Source of the DNA: Claveliimonas acetigenes | Lineage (GTDB): Bacteria; Bacillota; Clostridia; Lachnospirales; Lachnospiraceae | DNA: 40,612 nt | NCBI RefSeq assembly: GCF_025567385.1 | Contig: NZ_JAOQJU010000033.1 | Location: forward strand, 1-40,612 | Direction: 5' to 3' | Part shown: positions 1 through 8,400 of the stretch, in pieces | Layout of the letters: each line of letters opens with the position of its first letter | Numbering within the stretch: position 1 is the first letter of the stretch | Notes under the pieces: model-generated | Databases searched by the model: none | What the model was told of the DNA's origin: nothing | The model's input: only the letters and a program-made list of their open reading frames with translations | Made by a program: the position numbers and the translations under genes

Positions 1-98
<98 letters not shown>

Positions 99-100
99 AA

Positions 101-130
101 GCTTAGGTCTGGTCTTTCACAGACCTTAGC
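101..130 (-). other. Hairpin in the 16S leader, next to the mature 5' end
   Basis: Two 10-nt arms (GCTAAGGTCT and AGACCTAAGC on the minus strand) pair with one mismatch around a 10-nt loop, directly 5' of the 16S sequence. Its place suggests a role in folding or processing of the rRNA precursor. No partner strand downstream of 16S is in the window to test a long processing stem. Confidence 0.5.
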
Positions 131-514
131 GTTTATGCGCTCCGCAGTTCTTGATTTGGTTTTTTCAAATCTTAGAACTGTCGGAGCAACATCTTTTATC
201 CAAAGCCACACCTTTGCGCGGCTTTTTCTCAAGTTCAATTCCGTTCAGGAAAACTACTAGCTTTCCTATCCCGTTATTACTGTTTTTAAAGTACCAGAAC
301 TGCTTTATAAGTTCGAAACAAAGTTTCTCGCTCATCTTGGCTTCGCCAATGCTCATTTGCTTCAATTTCAAAAAGCAAGCTTTTTAAATCTCAGCTTCAT
401 TCGCGCAGTTCTTAGCTGTTCTCTGAATTTTCTCTTTTTAGAATTTTCAGGGTCGTTGTCTATTGTTCAGTTATCAAGGTTCTGCTTTGTTGTCGCCCTC
501 GCGACAGCTTATTT

Positions 515-543
515 AGATTATCACATCTTTCATCGCTTGTCAA
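515..543 (-). promoter_or_regulatory. rRNA operon promoter P2
   Basis: On the minus strand TTGACA (543-538), a 17-bp spacer and TAATCT (520-515) form a near-consensus sigma-A promoter reading toward 16S. The bases after the -10 (AAATAAGCTGTCGCG) are identical to those in P1, 105 bp upstream. From here to position 98 there is no protein gene. The stretch is the untranslated 16S leader and includes an AACCTTGATAACTGAACAA segment of the type common around Firmicutes rRNA genes. Short open frames in it are not credible genes. Confidence 0.85.
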
Positions 544-619
544 CAACTTTTTTTATTTTTTTTTTGCCGTCGTCTGTCATTTTCTGTCTGAACCTGTTGT
601 CTCACGCGACAGCTTATTT

Positions 620-648
620 AGACTATCACACGCAAACCGAATTGTCAA
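620..648 (-). promoter_or_regulatory. rRNA operon promoter P1
   Basis: TTGACA (648-643), a 17-bp spacer and TAGTCT (625-620) on the minus strand. An A/T-rich block (649-676) sits just upstream of the -35 and could act as an UP element. Spacer length, -10 context and the downstream 15 nt match P2, so the two look like a tandem duplication, the usual arrangement for strong rRNA promoters. Positions 677-761, back to the end of the cvpA-like gene, hold nothing recognisable. Confidence 0.85.
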
Positions 649-761
649 GTACCTTTTTTTAATATCTTTTTTAATATCGACACAATTTGATAATAACATG
701 TAACTATTCAGCCATCAAACCACAGCCCACCACCATGCGTACTTGCCGCCTCTGTTATCCG

Positions 762-1691
762 CTACCGCACCATAGCTGCCAGTTTTAAGAGCGGATTATA
801 CTCATAAATCATTCTCAATATATCATTTTCCTGAATCAGCTCAATTACTTCTCTTCCAAACGACGTGGTATACAAAATCGTAACTGCCAGGAAAACAATC
901 CAGATAATGATCAGCGCACCGACTGCTCCCAGAACACCTCCCGCCAACCGGTTCACCACTCCTACTCCCGGCAGCTCTGACACAACATTTAACGCAAAGA
1001 TAATCGCACGCAAAATAATCGTAACAATCAGGAAGGTAAATAAGAAGGCAACAATATTCACAATCAGATTGGATATGAACTTCGCCACGTAGCTTACAAA
1101 ACTCTCCGCTCCTAGCTTTTCATATGTTGCATCATTATTATTTTCCAGTAAAATGCTCTTCAGCACATCCGGCACACTGGAATCCTCGATTGCCTTTTCC
1201 TGTAATTCTCTGGGAATATCGAAAGCTTCTCCCGTTTCTTCCGCATTTTCTCTATCCAGATTCAGGCCGTCCAGGAGATTTCGGGAGATGCCATATTTTG
1301 CCAGTTCTTCGCTGTCAACTTTCCCGTTTACAATATCTTCCACCTGAATCCCCTGTGCTGCAAGCTCTTCATCTGAAATTCCTGCGGCATTCAGCACTCC
1401 GCGAACCTGTTCTTCCGTCAGAGCACTGTTTCCCGCTGCATCCTCAATAGCTCCTTCAACCGCCGAAGAAGCAAGCTCCGTAATCGTTTTCATTACCTGA
1501 TTTTCTATGACTTCCTCTGCCGGGGTCTTAGACTGGATTGCTTCGCTTACATAAGGCGTTAGAAAAAAGACTAATACAATTGTAATGAGCGTTGATACCA
1601 GTGATACCGCTATCCGAATCGCCCCTCTATAAATCCCTATGATTACACAGATTATAAATAACCCTGCCGCTGCTCCCACTAACCAATTCAT
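762..1691 (-). CDS. CvpA family membrane protein
   Basis: 309 residues. The start (MNWLVGAAAGLFIICVIIG) and two early hydrophobic segments (about 3-20 and 28-47), followed by two more (about 195-225 and 235-262), match the CvpA/colicin V production family. Family members are usually 160-200 residues. Here about 150 acidic, Glu/Asp-rich residues separate the second and third membrane segments, probably outside the membrane. An AAGGAG site lies 7 nt before the ATG, and the gene starts 9 nt after the DUF5711 gene, so it is probably the last gene of the LysM / DUF5711 / CvpA operon. The exact role of CvpA in such bacteria is unclear; envelope homeostasis is the usual inference. Confidence 0.85.
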   Translation of the reverse strand: MNWLVGAAAGLFIICVIIGIYRGAIRIAVSLVSTLITIVLVFFLTPYVSEAIQSKTPAEEVIENQVMKTITELASSAVEGAIEDAAGNSALTEEQVRGVLNAAGISDEELAAQGIQVEDIVNGKVDSEELAKYGISRNLLDGLNLDRENAEETGEAFDIPRELQEKAIEDSSVPDVLKSILLENNNDATYEKLGAESFVSYVAKFISNLIVNIVAFLFTFLIVTIILRAIIFALNVVSELPGVGVVNRLAGGVLGAVGALIIIWIVFLAVTILYTTSFGREVIELIQENDILRMIYEYNPLLKLAAMVR

Positions 1692-1700
1692 ATGTTCTCC

Positions 1701-2951
1701 TTATTTCACAAACCGGACTACTTCCATTCCGTCTGCATTCATCACGATGTACTTGTTTACACCAAAGGTTGAAACCATCTCCAGAATATCTTTTCCCAGT
1801 TCACCCTCGAATTTGTGTATCCCACTTCTGGTAAATACACTGCATTTTTTACCATCATACATAATTACCTGGTTTCCGTCTAGCTTAACATTAGAATAGT
1901 CGCCCGTAAAGTCTGCTGACAAAACCTCCTGCCCCTGCACATTATACAGCCTCAGCTCATAACCTGCCTTCCCTTCATTTTTCAAAATCAGTCCAATGTA
2001 ACGCTGATTGTAGAAAACGCTTTTCACCTTTTTATTCAGGGAAATCGTCTGCTGTAATTCAGGAGTCTCCTTCACATCATAAATCAGCACTCTGTCATCT
2101 CCCGCCACTACCGCAGCAGAATCACTCATAAAAAACGCCGTCGGCGCCAGCATGTCCTCATAAGTTTCTGACAGAACCTTGTAATCTCCGTCTTCTTTTT
2201 TCGCTTCATCAAAATAATAATAGACGATATTCGTATCCGTCTTCCCATTCTGCACGCTCATGTAGGAAACCAGCAGTGTCTTTCCATCTTTGGAAATCCC
2301 TATGTCCAGCGGATAGCCCGTACCCGAAAAAGAAGTCTTTACCTCTGCCAGAATATTTCCCATGGCATCATAAGTCATGATGGACGGACCGGAATCATTC
2401 TTTACAAGCGCACTGACAATCCCCTGCTCCGATACCGATATTTTCTCAATGGGCAATGTGGTATGAATCTCACCCTTCAACCCCTGTCTATCTACCACGA
2501 CAATATCATTTCCGCCTTTATCGGCAACTGCAGCCGCCTCATCATTCACATCAATCAGCGGTGTTTTTATCTGATAAGACTGGTTCCACCTTTCTTCTCC
2601 TTTTCTGTCAAGGAACGCAATTCCATCTCTGCTGTACCGCAGCACACCGTCCGTAAACTGTTTATAATAATTATTATCTGATCCGTCAGTCGCATAGGTT
2701 GCCACTGTTCTGGCAGAAGTGTAGGTCTGATAATGGATCAAAAGATAACTTCCGACCAGAATGAACAACACCAGCGATGATATGATAATTACTTTTCGCC
2801 AGAATTTTCTCTTCCGCTGGCGCAGTTGTTCCTTCATCTCTTCCACCATATTGTCTTCACGCCTTAACTCATCTAACAATTCATCCAGCATCTCATCTTC
2901 GCTTTTCGTCCTGCTTTCCGTTTCCTGCAAATCCTTCTTCTTTCGTTTCAT
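1701..2951 (-). CDS. DUF5711 family membrane-anchored protein
   Basis: 416 residues from the ATG at 2951, which follows a GAGGGG site; in-frame GTG and TTG codons just upstream are less likely starts. A strongly charged cytoplasmic N-terminus (about 1-50) leads into one membrane helix (about 52-73) and a long extracytoplasmic part rich in beta-strand patterns with repeated hydrophobic-x-Asp-x-x-Gly motifs, which suggests a propeller-like fold. This matches the DUF5711 proteins of Lachnospiraceae, which have no proven function. It lies between the LysM and CvpA genes with very short gaps, so an envelope role is likely. Confidence 0.8.
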   Translation of the reverse strand: MKRKKKDLQETESRTKSEDEMLDELLDELRREDNMVEEMKEQLRQRKRKFWRKVIIISSLVLFILVGSYLLIHYQTYTSARTVATYATDGSDNNYYKQFTDGVLRYSRDGIAFLDRKGEERWNQSYQIKTPLIDVNDEAAAVADKGGNDIVVVDRQGLKGEIHTTLPIEKISVSEQGIVSALVKNDSGPSIMTYDAMGNILAEVKTSFSGTGYPLDIGISKDGKTLLVSYMSVQNGKTDTNIVYYYFDEAKKEDGDYKVLSETYEDMLAPTAFFMSDSAAVVAGDDRVLIYDVKETPELQQTISLNKKVKSVFYNQRYIGLILKNEGKAGYELRLYNVQGQEVLSADFTGDYSNVKLDGNQVIMYDGKKCSVFTRSGIHKFEGELGKDILEMVSTFGVNKYIVMNADGMEVVRFVK

Positions 2952-2966
2952 CAACACCCCTCTTTT

Positions 2967-4154
2967 CTATGGTAATAATAATTTTTGCCCGATAAAAATC
3001 AGATTGCCATCCGTCAATCCATTCATTCTGCAGATTGCATCTACTTCTCCGGTAGTCCCGTATATTTTCTGGCTGATCCGATCCAGCGTATCTCCTTTCT
3101 GAACCACGTAATACTCTTCGCTGCTCAGCTCTTCTTGTATTGTAGACGTAACAGGCTCTGCCTGGTCTGCCGCGTCCTGCGCTCCGTCCGGCTCGTCAGA
3201 CTGGTCCGCTTCGCCGGAACTATCCTGCGTTCCTGCTCCGGCATCCTGCGCTTCCTGTCCGGTATCCTGCGCTTCCGCTCCGGCATCCTGTGTTTCCGCT
3301 TCATCTGCCTGTGCTTCCGCAGCATCCGCCTGTACCTCTTCCGTCACCTCTGCCTTTTCTATGGCTTCCTGCCCCTCCGGCTGCTGAACCGATTTGGACA
3401 GAGACTCTATCGATGTCTGTACCGCATTCATTTTATCATAATTATTCATGGTTGAGATACCAATTGCAAGCACAATAACTACCAGAAGCGCACTGGTCAT
3501 ATAAGCAAAACGGGCTCCGGTTCTCTGTTCCCGTCCCGTCATCTGCTCTCTCATTGTACTACGAAAATTCTTTGCAGCTCGATCCTCAACCACTTCACTG
3601 GGTGTAACGCCATTCTGTCTGCGAGTACTGATTATATAATCCTGCATCTGCGGATTCTTCTCATAGAATATGTAGTGTCCGCCCATCTGCATCAATTCAT
3701 GGTATTTATACGCATAATATATCTCTTCTTCGCTAAATGCATCCTTCATGATGAACACACTATTTTTCTGTGAAAAATATTTTTCATGTATTCTTGTAAT
3801 ATTGCTGTTTATTTCCAGTGGCTTTTCCGGCAGAATCAAAAACCAGCCCACCGGCTTGTCCTCCCGAAAATACGTCTCACTCTCTTCCTTTATCTTCTGA
3901 CAGCTCTCATCTGTAATTACGATTTCTGTATTCTCCCCGACCGGATCCGGTATGCGGACTGCTCCCGTAATATATACACACTCTTGCTGACCGCTCTTCT
4001 GGATATCCCCGGTAAGGAATGCTCCCACAGGATGTTCCTTCGCCTGCCCTCTCAGCTGATTCAGATATGTGTCTACATAATCCTCCACATATATCTTCGG
4101 TTCATCACTTACATTACCAACCTGCCTTACGTTTTTCGGAACTTGTCTTTCCAT
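2967..4154 (-). CDS. Membrane protein with C-terminal LysM domain and MPN-like N-terminal domain
   Basis: 395 residues. The C-terminus (about 348-395; YYVVQKGDTLDRISQKIYG, then GQKLLLP) is a clear LysM peptidoglycan-binding domain. A single membrane helix lies at about 217-235, followed by a low-complexity Ala/Gln/Asp/Glu linker (about 265-330). Residues about 25-185 resemble a JAB/MPN fold in layout (VGAFLTGD, ECVYITGAV, then VGWFLILPEK), but the catalytic H-x-H-P motif is replaced by L-x-L-P, so I would expect no protease activity. This N-terminal assignment is my own reading and needs a profile search. AGGTGAGAG precedes the ATG. It is probably the first gene of the operon with DUF5711 and CvpA. 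Confidence 0.8.
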   Translation of the reverse strand: MERQVPKNVRQVGNVSDEPKIYVEDYVDTYLNQLRGQAKEHPVGAFLTGDIQKSGQQECVYITGAVRIPDPVGENTEIVITDESCQKIKEESETYFREDKPVGWFLILPEKPLEINSNITRIHEKYFSQKNSVFIMKDAFSEEEIYYAYKYHELMQMGGHYIFYEKNPQMQDYIISTRRQNGVTPSEVVEDRAAKNFRSTMREQMTGREQRTGARFAYMTSALLVVIVLAIGISTMNNYDKMNAVQTSIESLSKSVQQPEGQEAIEKAEVTEEVQADAAEAQADEAETQDAGAEAQDTGQEAQDAGAGTQDSSGEADQSDEPDGAQDAADQAEPVTSTIQEELSSEEYYVVQKGDTLDRISQKIYGTTGEVDAICRMNGLTDGNLIFIGQKLLLP

Positions 4155-4186
4155 AATACTCTCACCTCATCCACATATTTTTGCTT

Positions 4187-4215
4187 ATCATAGCACGGTA
4201 AATATGCATATTTTA
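4187..4215 (-). promoter_or_regulatory. Probable promoter of the LysM operon
   Basis: On the minus strand an extended -10, TGCTATGAT (-10 at 4192-4187), sits 17 bp after a weak -35 TAAAAT (4215-4210). A perfect 14-bp palindrome (AAATATGCATATTT, 4200-4213) lies between the boxes and could be an operator. The rest of the 250-bp gap (4214-4320) can form short hairpins, but would lie upstream of the transcript, so I do not call a riboswitch. Confidence 0.4.
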
Positions 4216-4320
4216 TCAATCGGTGAAGCCTGTCCGGATAAGTTTCCGATTATTTATCCGCCGTATCGACGCTCCTCGGCACTTTCTGCCGTCTGCCGGC
4301 GCTCCTGCCGTCATAAATTG

Positions 4321-4349
4321 AAAAAAGAGAGTATGTATCTACTCTCTTT
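4321..4349 (-). terminator. Rho-independent terminator after the LytTR gene
   Basis: A 10-bp stem (AAAGAGAGTA with TACTCTCTTT) and a 6-nt loop, with a run of T on the minus strand after the stem. It lies 55 bp beyond the LytTR stop codon and before the LysM promoter, so it separates the two units. Confidence 0.75.
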
Positions 4350-4404
4350 CATTATACTCAGAAACCGCTCAAAAGCAAGCAATTCCTGTTCCATCTTCTT
4401 TTCA

Positions 4405-4734
4405 TTACTCCTGTATTTCAGTCCATCTTACGAAGCTTTCCCTCACTTCTCCATATCTGGAACGACTTATCGGAACGGATTTTCCATTTTTTAATATAAA
4501 TTCCGAGCGTCCGAAGCTTCTTATCTTTTCCAGATTGACAATAAAGCTGTTATGACATCGCACAAAAGTGTCCTGATCCAAATACTTCTGCACATCCGCC
4601 AGTTTTTCTGCCACTTCAATCATCTGACCTTCCAGATAAAACTTCGTCACTCTGTTCTCTCTCTCAATGTAATCTATTTCCTGTTTTTCGATAACAATTT
4701 CACTGCCTCTCTGAGACAGGACGATATAACGCAT
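4405..4734 (-). CDS. LytTR DNA-binding domain protein
   Basis: 109 residues from the ATG at 4734, preceded at about 9 nt by an AGGGGGG site; the longer frame starts at a GTG inside that site. Nearly the whole protein is one LytTR domain: the IDYIERENRVTKFYLEG strand region, then FVRCHNSFIVNLEKI and the terminal ISRSRYGEVRESFVRW. There is no receiver or membrane domain, so its activity is probably set by its level or by an unlinked partner. It is transcribed divergently from the XRE regulator gene at 4893. Their shared control region carries two operator-like repeats, which suggests one of the two regulates both. Confidence 0.85.
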   Translation of the reverse strand: MRYIVLSQRGSEIVIEKQEIDYIERENRVTKFYLEGQMIEVAEKLADVQKYLDQDTFVRCHNSFIVNLEKIRSFGRSEFILKNGKSVPISRSRYGEVRESFVRWTEIQE

Positions 4735-4787
4735 CCTCGTCACCCCCCTCTCGCCTTTTCGAAGGCATCACACGGAATCCGCCAGAA

Positions 4788-4859
4788 ACTTCATCTTTAG
4801 AAGTATTTTAACAAATAATTGGGCTAATATCAATAATAACTTACTTCATCTTTAGAAGT
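4788..4859. promoter_or_regulatory. Overlapping divergent promoters with two identical operator-like sites
   Basis: The 17-bp sequence ACTTCATCTTTAGAAGT occurs at 4788-4804 and again, exactly, at 4843-4859. It is itself an inverted repeat (ACTTC-N7-GAAGT). Between the copies lie a leftward promoter, TTGATA (4833-4828)-17-TAAAAT (4810-4805), and a plausible rightward one, TTAACA (4808-4813)-18-AATAAT (4832-4837). Each operator copy covers the expected start site of one promoter. The XRE protein encoded to the right is the natural candidate to bind both and to repress itself and the LytTR gene; that link is inferred. Confidence 0.6.
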
Positions 4860-4892
4860 TTATTTTAACTACATTATTATCAGGAGCCATCT

Positions 4893-5141
4893 ATGAAAAT
4901 ATACTGGAACGGAGATTCAAAAAATATTATTGGCCCTTCTGTCAGAGCCTTGCGAAAAAAACATAATCTTACGCAGAAAGAGCTGGCTGAAAAATTACAG
5001 CTAATGGGGTATGATTTCAGCGATCTTACTATCCTGCGCATTGAGCAGGGTAAACGCTTTGTCCCCGACTATGAATTATACGCTCTCGCCAAATACTTTC
5101 ACGTTACTGCTGACGAACTGTTAAAGTCTGCCCCCAAATAG
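4893..5141 (+). CDS. XRE-family helix-turn-helix regulator
   Basis: 82 residues. After a short lead it has a Cro/C1-type helix-turn-helix at about 16-75: VRALRKKHNLTQKELAEKLQ, then LTILRIEQGKRFVPDYEL and a final helix ending in TADELL. No effector or second domain is visible, so it is probably a small DNA-binding repressor. A CAGGAG site precedes the ATG. It is divergent from the LytTR gene, and two identical palindromic sites lie in the shared promoter region, so autoregulation is likely. The 3' end is closed by a strong hairpin. Confidence 0.85.
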   Translation: MKIYWNGDSKNIIGPSVRALRKKHNLTQKELAEKLQLMGYDFSDLTILRIEQGKRFVPDYELYALAKYFHVTADELLKSAPK

Positions 5142-5148
5142 TGCAAAA

Positions 5149-5175
5149 GAGCACAGCTGCCGCCGTGCTCTTTTT
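5149..5175. terminator. Bidirectional terminator
   Basis: GAGCAC and GTGCTC pair across a 10-nt loop, with AAAA before and TTTTTATTTTT after. It can stop rightward transcription from the XRE gene and leftward transcription from the transketolase genes, which converge here. Confidence 0.75.
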
Positions 5176-5193
5176 ATTTTTCTGTTCTGCAAT

Positions 5194-6135
5194 TTATTTG
5201 CAGAATTCCTTTACTTTTGCATAAATACTGTCTGCATCCAGACCATATTTCTTAACCAGCTCTACCGCCGGTCCGGATTCGCCATATACATCATTGATAC
5301 CAATCTTCATAACCTTTGCCGGTGCTTTTTCTGCAACAACGTCGCATACCGCGCTTCCCAGACCGCCGATAATAGAGTGTTCTTCTACCGTAACAATCTT
5401 TCCTGTCGTCTCTGCCGCCTTAATCACAACTTCCTCATCCAAAGGTTTGATTGTGTGCATATTAATAACTGCTGCACTGATTCCGTCTGCCGCAAGCTTT
5501 TCTGCTGCTGCAAGCGCTTCCGGAACCGGAAGTCCTGATGCGATAATCGTTACATCTGTTCCTTCTTTTAATGTTACAGCTTTGCCGAGTTCGAATTTGT
5601 AATCCGGATTGTCATTGATTACCGGAACTGCAAGTCTTCCAAAACGAAGGTATACAGGACCTACATGCTCATAGGCTGCCTCTACGGCTGCTTTCGCTTC
5701 AATATCATCAGAAGGATTGATAACAACCATTCCCGGAATTGTCCGCATAAGGGCAATATCTTCGTTACACTGATGTGTAGCACCATCTTCACCTACAGAA
5801 ATACCAGCGTGGGTTGCGCCGATTTTTACATTCAATTTCGGATATCCGATAGAATTACGCACCTGCTCGAAAGCACGTCCTGCCGCAAACATTGCAAAGG
5901 AGCTTGCAAATGGAACCTTTCCTGTTGTTGCGATACCGGCCGCAACGCCCATCATATTACATTCTGCAATACCGCAGTCAATATGACGTTCCGGGAACGC
6001 TTTCTTGAACACACCCGTCTTTGTAGCTGCAGCAAGGTCCGCGTCCAGAACTACAACATCTTCATGCTTCTTTCCTAATTCTACTAAAGCATTACCATAA
6101 CTTTCTCTTGTTGCAATTTTCTTTACATCTGACAT
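5194..6135 (-). CDS. Transketolase, C-terminal subunit
   Basis: 313 residues covering the pyrimidine-binding and C-terminal domains of transketolase, as in organisms where the enzyme is split in two. The segment HIDCGIAECNMMGVAAGIA holds the conserved Glu that activates thiamine diphosphate. GATHAGISVGEDGATHQ and VYLRFGRLAVP are typical of this half. It overlaps the N-terminal subunit gene by 13 bp, so the two are translationally coupled and should form one enzyme. The pair acts with the transaldolase gene upstream in the non-oxidative pentose phosphate pathway, moving two-carbon units between sugar phosphates in the cytoplasm. Confidence 0.93.
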   Translation of the reverse strand: MSDVKKIATRESYGNALVELGKKHEDVVVLDADLAAATKTGVFKKAFPERHIDCGIAECNMMGVAAGIATTGKVPFASSFAMFAAGRAFEQVRNSIGYPKLNVKIGATHAGISVGEDGATHQCNEDIALMRTIPGMVVINPSDDIEAKAAVEAAYEHVGPVYLRFGRLAVPVINDNPDYKFELGKAVTLKEGTDVTIIASGLPVPEALAAAEKLAADGISAAVINMHTIKPLDEEVVIKAAETTGKIVTVEEHSIIGGLGSAVCDVVAEKAPAKVMKIGINDVYGESGPAVELVKKYGLDADSIYAKVKEFCK

Positions 6136-6959
6136 AATGCTTCACCTACTTTCTCTAAATCTGCCATAGCAACTGCATACTGCTCGTCATTCGGAGCTGC
6201 TCCATGCCAGGATGCCTGGTTCTCCATGAAGGATACTCCTTTACCCTTCGTCGTCTTAGCGATAATCGCCGTCGGCTGTCCCTTCGTTTCTCTTGCTTCC
6301 TTGAATGCAGCCGCGATTGCATCAAAATCATGTCCGTCAATGTTGATTACATGGAAGTTGAATGCCTCGAACTTCTTGTCGATCGGATATGGAGAATTTA
6401 CTTCACTGATTGGTCCGTCAATCTGAAGATTATTATTATCCACAATTACTACCAGGTTGTCCAGCTTTCTGTGCGCTGCAAGCATGGATGCTTCCCATAC
6501 CTGCCCTTCCTGGATCTCTCCATCTCCAAGCAGCGTATATACACGGTAATCATCACCGGATAATTTTGCAGAAATAGCCATACCCACTGCTGCAGAAATT
6601 CCCTGTCCAAGGGAACCGGATGACATATCTACACCCGGGATATGCTTCATATCCGGATGTCCCTGCAGATAAGATCCCATCTTACGCAGAGTTGTCAGAT
6701 CTTCTACCGGGAAGAACCCTCTGTTCGCCAATGTAGAATAATACCCTGGCGCTGTGTGCCCTTTGGAAAGAACGAAACGGTCACGATCTGCCTTCTTCGG
6801 GTCTGCCGGATCTACATTCATCTCTTCAAAGAAAAGATAGGTATAAATGTCTGCTGCGGAAAGAGAACCGCCCGGATGACCGCATTTTGCGCTATGTACT
6901 GCCGTCACAATACCCTTGCGCACTTCATTTGCAGTCTTCATTAATTCTAATTTGTTCAT
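6123..6959 (-). CDS. Transketolase, N-terminal subunit
   Basis: 278 residues, the thiamine-diphosphate-binding half of a split transketolase. The motif GDGEIQEGQVWEASMLAAHR and, further on, VVIVDNNNLQIDG form the GDG-N cofactor and metal site. KCGHPGGSLSAADIYTYLF and RFVLSKGHTAPGYYSTLA are family hallmarks. AGGAGG lies 7 nt before the ATG. It follows the transaldolase gene by 54 bp and overlaps the C-terminal subunit gene, so all three are probably one transcript from the promoter at 7716-7745. Confidence 0.94.
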   Translation of the reverse strand: MNKLELMKTANEVRKGIVTAVHSAKCGHPGGSLSAADIYTYLFFEEMNVDPADPKKADRDRFVLSKGHTAPGYYSTLANRGFFPVEDLTTLRKMGSYLQGHPDMKHIPGVDMSSGSLGQGISAAVGMAISAKLSGDDYRVYTLLGDGEIQEGQVWEASMLAAHRKLDNLVVIVDNNNLQIDGPISEVNSPYPIDKKFEAFNFHVINIDGHDFDAIAAAFKEARETKGQPTAIIAKTTKGKGVSFMENQASWHGAAPNDEQYAVAMADLEKVGEALCQM

Positions 6960-7013
6960 GAAAATGCCTCCTGATTTTTACTTCTTTATTATACTAAAGC
7001 CGCAGTCCGGGAT

Positions 7014-7667
7014 TTACTCTCCGAAAACAGCTTTGTAATCTGCCTGGAACTTCGCGATACCTGCATCGGTCAACGGATGCTTCGTCATCTGCTCAATCAC
7101 AGCGTATGGCACCGTCGCAATGTCTGCGCCCGCAAGAGCACAGTCTGTTACGTGGATAGGATTACGCACGCTTGCCGCGATAATCTGCGTGTCAATTCCT
7201 GCCACATCAAAGATTTGGGCGATTTCTGCAATCAGATCCACTCCCCTTACGGAAATATCATCCAGACGTCCCAGGAACGGCGATACATAAGTTGCACCCG
7301 CTCTTGCTGCAAGAAGTGCCTGGTTAGCAGTGAAAACAAGGGTCACATTCGTCTTAATCCCTTCTTTGGTAAGCTGTTTACATGCTTTCAGCCCTTCCGG
7401 CGTCATAGGGATCTTAACGACCATATTCGGATGGATTGCCGCAATTGCACGTCCTTCTTCAATCATTCCTTCCGCATCCGTTGTCGTAGCTTTTACTTCC
7501 CCACTGATCGGTCCATCTACGATAGATGCAATCTCAGCGATTACCTCTTCAAAAACACGCCCTTCTTTCGCAATTAACGACGGGTTCGTGGTAACGCCAC
7601 AGATAACACCCATATCGTTCGCCTTTTTGATATCTTCCACTTTCGCTGTGTCAATAAAAAACTTCAT
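7014..7667 (-). CDS. Transaldolase / fructose-6-phosphate aldolase family protein
   Basis: 217 residues, the usual length of the short transaldolases (TalC/Fsa type). MKFFIDTAKVEDIKKA, GVTTNPSLIAKEG and the Schiff-base lysine region MVVKIPMTPEGLKA are diagnostic, with SPFLGRLDDIS after them. Its place as first gene before both transketolase subunits favours a transaldolase role in the pentose phosphate pathway over a separate fructose-6-phosphate aldolase, but sequence alone does not settle the substrate. AAGGAGGG precedes the ATG, and a strong promoter lies 50-80 bp upstream. Confidence 0.93.
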   Translation of the reverse strand: MKFFIDTAKVEDIKKANDMGVICGVTTNPSLIAKEGRVFEEVIAEIASIVDGPISGEVKATTTDAEGMIEEGRAIAAIHPNMVVKIPMTPEGLKACKQLTKEGIKTNVTLVFTANQALLAARAGATYVSPFLGRLDDISVRGVDLIAEIAQIFDVAGIDTQIIAASVRNPIHVTDCALAGADIATVPYAVIEQMTKHPLTDAGIAKFQADYKAVFGE

Positions 7668-7715
7668 TTTTTTCCCTCCTTAGAACGCAGCCGTTCTTTT
7701 ACTCTCTTATATAAA

Positions 7716-7745
7716 ATTATATATTATGAAAGGTCTTTCGGTCAA
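7716..7745 (-). promoter_or_regulatory. Promoter of the transaldolase-transketolase operon
   Basis: TTGACC (7745-7740), an 18-bp spacer and TATAAT (7721-7716) on the minus strand. The transcript would begin near 7709 and carry a short leader with a small GAACG-CGTTC hairpin before the ribosome site. Confidence 0.75.
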
Positions 7746-7774
7746 CAATATTGCTCCTATAAATCATACTTTTT

Positions 7775-8371
7775 TTATATCTCGGTTCGCCCTTCCAGCG
7801 CGCGCAGCAGCGTCACCTCGTCTATATACTCCAAATCTCCGCCCACCGGCACTCCGCTGGCAATCCTGCTCACCTTGATTCCGGTCGGCTTAATCAATTT
7901 ACTGATGTACATCGCCGTCGTCTCGCCCTCCAGGCTGGAATTGGTCGCAATAATTACTTCATTCACATCTCCCTGCAGTCTCTCCATAAGCTCCTTTAGT
8001 TTGATATCTCCGGGTCCAATCCCCAGCATAGGCGAAATTGCTCCATGGAGCACGTGATAAACGCCTTCATATTTTCCGGTCTTCTCATAAGCCGCAAGGT
8101 CTCTGGTATTCTCCACCACCATAATCGTCTTATGATCCCGCGCCGCATTACTGCAGATCGGGCAGACTTCCTGATCTGTCAGTGTATAACACTGAGAACA
8201 ATATCTGACATTCTCCCTGGCTTCAACCATAACAGATGCCAGCTCCTGCACTTGCTCTTTCGGCATATGAATCAGATGAAATGCCAGCCTCTGCGCTGAC
8301 TTTGGTCCGATTCCCGGAAGCCTTGAGAACTGCTCTATCAATTTCGTGATCTGTTTACTGTAGTAATCCAT
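7775..8371 (-). CDS. recR: Recombination mediator RecR
   Basis: 198 residues, standard length. An N-terminal helix-hairpin-helix (LIEQFSRLPGIGPKSAQRLA), a zinc site (CSQCYTLTDQEVCPIC), a Toprim domain (IMVVENTRDLAAYEKTGKYE) and the C-terminal SRIASGVPVGGDLEYIDEVT are all present. With RecF and RecO it loads RecA at gaps during recombinational repair. It is the last gene of dnaX - ybaB - recR, the classical order in bacteria. A dispersed repeat (8401-8435) fills most of the gap after ybaB. Confidence 0.97.
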   Translation of the reverse strand: MDYYSKQITKLIEQFSRLPGIGPKSAQRLAFHLIHMPKEQVQELASVMVEARENVRYCSQCYTLTDQEVCPICSNAARDHKTIMVVENTRDLAAYEKTGKYEGVYHVLHGAISPMLGIGPGDIKLKELMERLQGDVNEVIIATNSSLEGETTAMYISKLIKPTGIKVSRIASGVPVGGDLEYIDEVTLLRALEGRTEI

Positions 8372-8400
8372 CCATGTCTCCCCTTAAACATCTTCTGTCT

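Noticed and set aside
4214..4320. Hairpin-rich stretch upstream of the LysM gene as a possible riboswitch
   Set aside because: The best promoter lies downstream of it (4187-4215), so it would not be transcribed with the gene, and it matches no riboswitch consensus I know.
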